A stretch of 37,096 nt of DNA from Calditrichales bacterium (GTDB lineage Bacteria; Calditrichota; Calditrichia; Calditrichales; J004), in contig WGCN01000153.1 in assembly GCA_015493745.1 (NCBI GenBank), positions 1-37,096 on the forward strand, in the 5' to 3' direction. Positions 35,451-37,096 of the stretch are shown piece by piece. The translations under genes were made by a program, and so were the position numbers. Within the stretch, counting starts at the first letter, position 1. Each line of letters starts with the position of its first letter. Under the pieces are notes generated by a model that was given only the letters and a program-made list of their open reading frames with translations, did no database searches and was not told where the DNA came from.

Positions 35451-36236
35451 ATGCGGATACCTAAAGAAGAACCTTTTTACCGGGCGGTAGCCAAGGAAGT
35501 GGAAGTGTTTGAACACGCCTGGAAAAACCGTCTGCCCCTGCTTTTAAAAGGCCCCACCGGCGTGGGGAAATCCCGTTTTGTGGAGTATATGAGCTATAAA
35601 CTGCAAAGACCCCTCATCTCCATTGCCTGCCATGAGGAAACCTCCTCAACCGACCTTATCGGGCGCTATATCATCAAGGGCGCGGAAACTGTCTGGATCG
35701 ACGGGCCGCTGACCCGTGCCCTGAAGGAAGGAGCCCTGCTCTATATGGATGAGATCGCCGAAGCGCGGCCCGACGTCATTGTGGCCATCCATCCGCTGAC
35801 CGACCACCGACGCCAGCTTTATCTGGATAAAACCGGCGAAACCGTGGAGGGGCATCCCGATTTTATGTTTGTGGCCTCCTTTAACCCCGGATACCAGAAA
35901 GGCTTTAAGGATTTAAAGCCCTCCACCCGGCAGCGTTTTGTGTCGCTTTCTTTTGAATATCCGTCGGCGGATCTGGAAAAAGAGATTATTATGGGCGAGA
36001 CGGGTATTGAAGCGGATATGGCCGCCGCGCTGGTAAAAATAGGCAACAAAATCCGTAATCTGACCGACATGGGGCTGACCGAGACCGTTTCCACCCGCCT
36101 GTTGGTGGATGCGGCCAAGCTGATCCGGAGCGGTTTGTTCCGGCGCCTGGCGGTGGAGGTGGCCGTGGTGGAACCCCTGACCGATGATCCCGATATCCTT
36201 AGCGCCCTTAAGGATATGACCGCATTGATGATTTAA
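35451..36236 (+). CDS. norQ: Nitric oxide reductase activation AAA+ ATPase NorQ (MoxR family)
   Basis: 261 residues. Walker A is GPTGVGKS (34-41), Walker B LLYMDEI (96-102), with 'STDLIGRY' (66-73) and the C-terminal lid 'TRLLVDAAKLIRSG' typical of the NorQ/CbbQ group of MoxR ATPases. With NorD it forms a chaperone that inserts non-haem iron into NorB or otherwise activates it (family knowledge). A GAGGAAAC site precedes ATG 35451. norD starts 12 bases after its stop. Confidence 0.95.
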   Translation: MRIPKEEPFYRAVAKEVEVFEHAWKNRLPLLLKGPTGVGKSRFVEYMSYKLQRPLISIACHEETSSTDLIGRYIIKGAETVWIDGPLTRALKEGALLYMDEIAEARPDVIVAIHPLTDHRRQLYLDKTGETVEGHPDFMFVASFNPGYQKGFKDLKPSTRQRFVSLSFEYPSADLEKEIIMGETGIEADMAAALVKIGNKIRNLTDMGLTETVSTRLLVDAAKLIRSGLFRRLAVEVAVVEPLTDDPDILSALKDMTALMI

Positions 36237-36248
36237 AACGGATATTTC

Positions 36249-37096
36249 ATGGAACTGGATCAGATATTATTTAAAAAACTCTATGACCTGTTCAAGAAGA
36301 GGAAGGCCGTTCAGGACCACCCCGGTGAGCAGGTCAGGCTGGAAGATATCAGCGGCCGTCTGACCCTGATGGCCCGGGCTCTGACAGGAGAGGCCCTATA
36401 CATCGCCGAATCCGAGCGAGAGGGCGGCTGGCAGGGCGATGTGTTCTATTTTCCCAAAAAAGTGGATATTTTTGACCGGGAAGAGCTTAATTTTAATCTT
36501 TATATTTTCCGTCTGTTTTATATGGTGAAACAAAGGGCGCTGGGGCTGAGCTGGAGGGAATCCGGCGAAGCTTCCGTAAGGCAACTTCAGCAAAAAGCCT
36601 ATGAGTCCCGCCGGCAGGTTTTGGACGCGCTGTTCGCGGAGTTTCCTCTTTTGCGTGAGTTGCACAGTGAATTGCTAAGCCATTGGCCGCAAGAGCGGAA
36701 CCCGAAAACAGGCGAAATCCACCGGGATTTTAGCTGGCTGTATGGCCGCCTGATGCGCCACCTGGATAGCGATGCCGCAAAAAGGGAGCGCCTGAAAAAT
36801 GTCAATCCCCGCACCAGGGCCCTGGTGGAAAAAATAAAAGCGGAGACGGTGATCAAGGCCAAAAAAGCCGACGAAGTGGATGTGCTGACCGTGGATAAAA
36901 AGGCTCAGGAAGATTATGTTCTGACCCACAATTTTGAAAAAGTGGAAACCATCGATGAGTTTGACGGTACCTGGCGTGATTTTGACGGCGACGACTCTCT
37001 TCAGGAGGATATGGAAGCCCTGCAGGAATACAACCTGCGTCATCTGGTGCGTGTCGATGATCCCGTTCACTCCATCTATCAGGCCGATTTTCTGGG
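36249..37096 (+). CDS. norD: Nitric oxide reductase activation protein NorD, 5' part (cut by window edge)
   Basis: The frame opens at ATG 36249 and remains open to the last base, giving about 282 residues of an expected 600 or more. The visible region is mostly helical and charged. It ends in the family segment 'THNFEKVETIDEFDGTWRDFDG', then 'LQEYNLRHLVRVDDPVHSIYQADF', which lies before the von Willebrand A domain of NorD proteins. That MIDAS domain should follow outside the window. It is the partner of NorQ in maturing NorB. The ribosome binding site is weak and the start lies 12 bases after norQ, consistent with coupling. No frameshift is seen. Confidence 0.9.
   Translation, partial: MELDQILFKKLYDLFKKRKAVQDHPGEQVRLEDISGRLTLMARALTGEALYIAESEREGGWQGDVFYFPKKVDIFDREELNFNLYIFRLFYMVKQRALGLSWRESGEASVRQLQQKAYESRRQVLDALFAEFPLLRELHSELLSHWPQERNPKTGEIHRDFSWLYGRLMRHLDSDAAKRERLKNVNPRTRALVEKIKAETVIKAKKADEVDVLTVDKKAQEDYVLTHNFEKVETIDEFDGTWRDFDGDDSLQEDMEALQEYNLRHLVRVDDPVHSIYQADFL

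Overview
The window looks like chromosomal DNA from a Gram-negative, respiratory, moderately GC-rich bacterium of the FCB/Bacteroidota-like group. A Calditrichota-type lineage is my best guess. Pointers are a type IX secretion C-terminal sorting module of the YPNPFNP type on a secreted beta-propeller protein, a large propeller/Y_Y_Y sensor kinase, and an outer-membrane DUF5916-type protein. Other pointers are a group 3b [NiFe] hydrogenase and a cNOR-type nitric oxide reductase. The lineage is inference; there is no rRNA, tRNA or other phylogenetic marker in the window. I saw no insertion sequence, phage or CRISPR array.

Layout: (1) 0.6-8.2 kb holds a T9SS-sorted PQQ-like propeller protein, a convergent trkA-trkH potassium uptake pair, and a small membrane protein. 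It continues with a DUF1858 protein coupled to a His-rich metal-exporter-like membrane protein, a DCC thiol oxidoreductase, a small lipoprotein and nfuA. (2) 8.3-10.7 kb is a hybrid histidine kinase. (3) 10.9-18.5 kb is a tightly packed operon. It encodes the four subunits of a group 3b hydrogenase (hydB-hydG-hydD-hydA) and its maturation protease. These are followed without a break by a REC-only regulator, a membrane histidine kinase with a RegB-like GGxxNP motif, a tandem ACT-domain protein and, after a short gap, a short-chain dehydrogenase. (4) 18.5-23.2 kb, opposite strand, is a three-gene signalling cassette. A giant propeller/Y_Y_Y/PAS/Hpt/CheA-type kinase is followed by a CheY-like REC protein and a CheX-like phosphatase. 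(5) 23.5-28.8 kb holds hutH, an RpiB-like protein without the catalytic Cys, and a guaB-mce-hydroxyacid dehydrogenase run. (6) 29.2-30.7 kb is a strikingly AT-rich BglII-family restriction-modification island. (7) 31.1-37.1 kb holds a DUF5916 outer-membrane protein and a norCB-norQD nitric oxide reductase locus, with norD cut by the window edge.

How it fits together: the hydrogenase links H2 to NAD(P)(H), and its operon carries its own candidate redox-sensing two-component pair. The NO reductase points to denitrification or NO detoxification, and a good 23-bp dyad upstream of norC suggests NO-responsive control. The most unusual items are the chemotaxis-like cassette built on a propeller sensor and a hydrogenase beta subunit that has lost four N-terminal cysteines. 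Others are the RpiB homologue with Cys replaced by Asp, and the compositional island with the R-M system, which has a nested inverted repeat at its edge.
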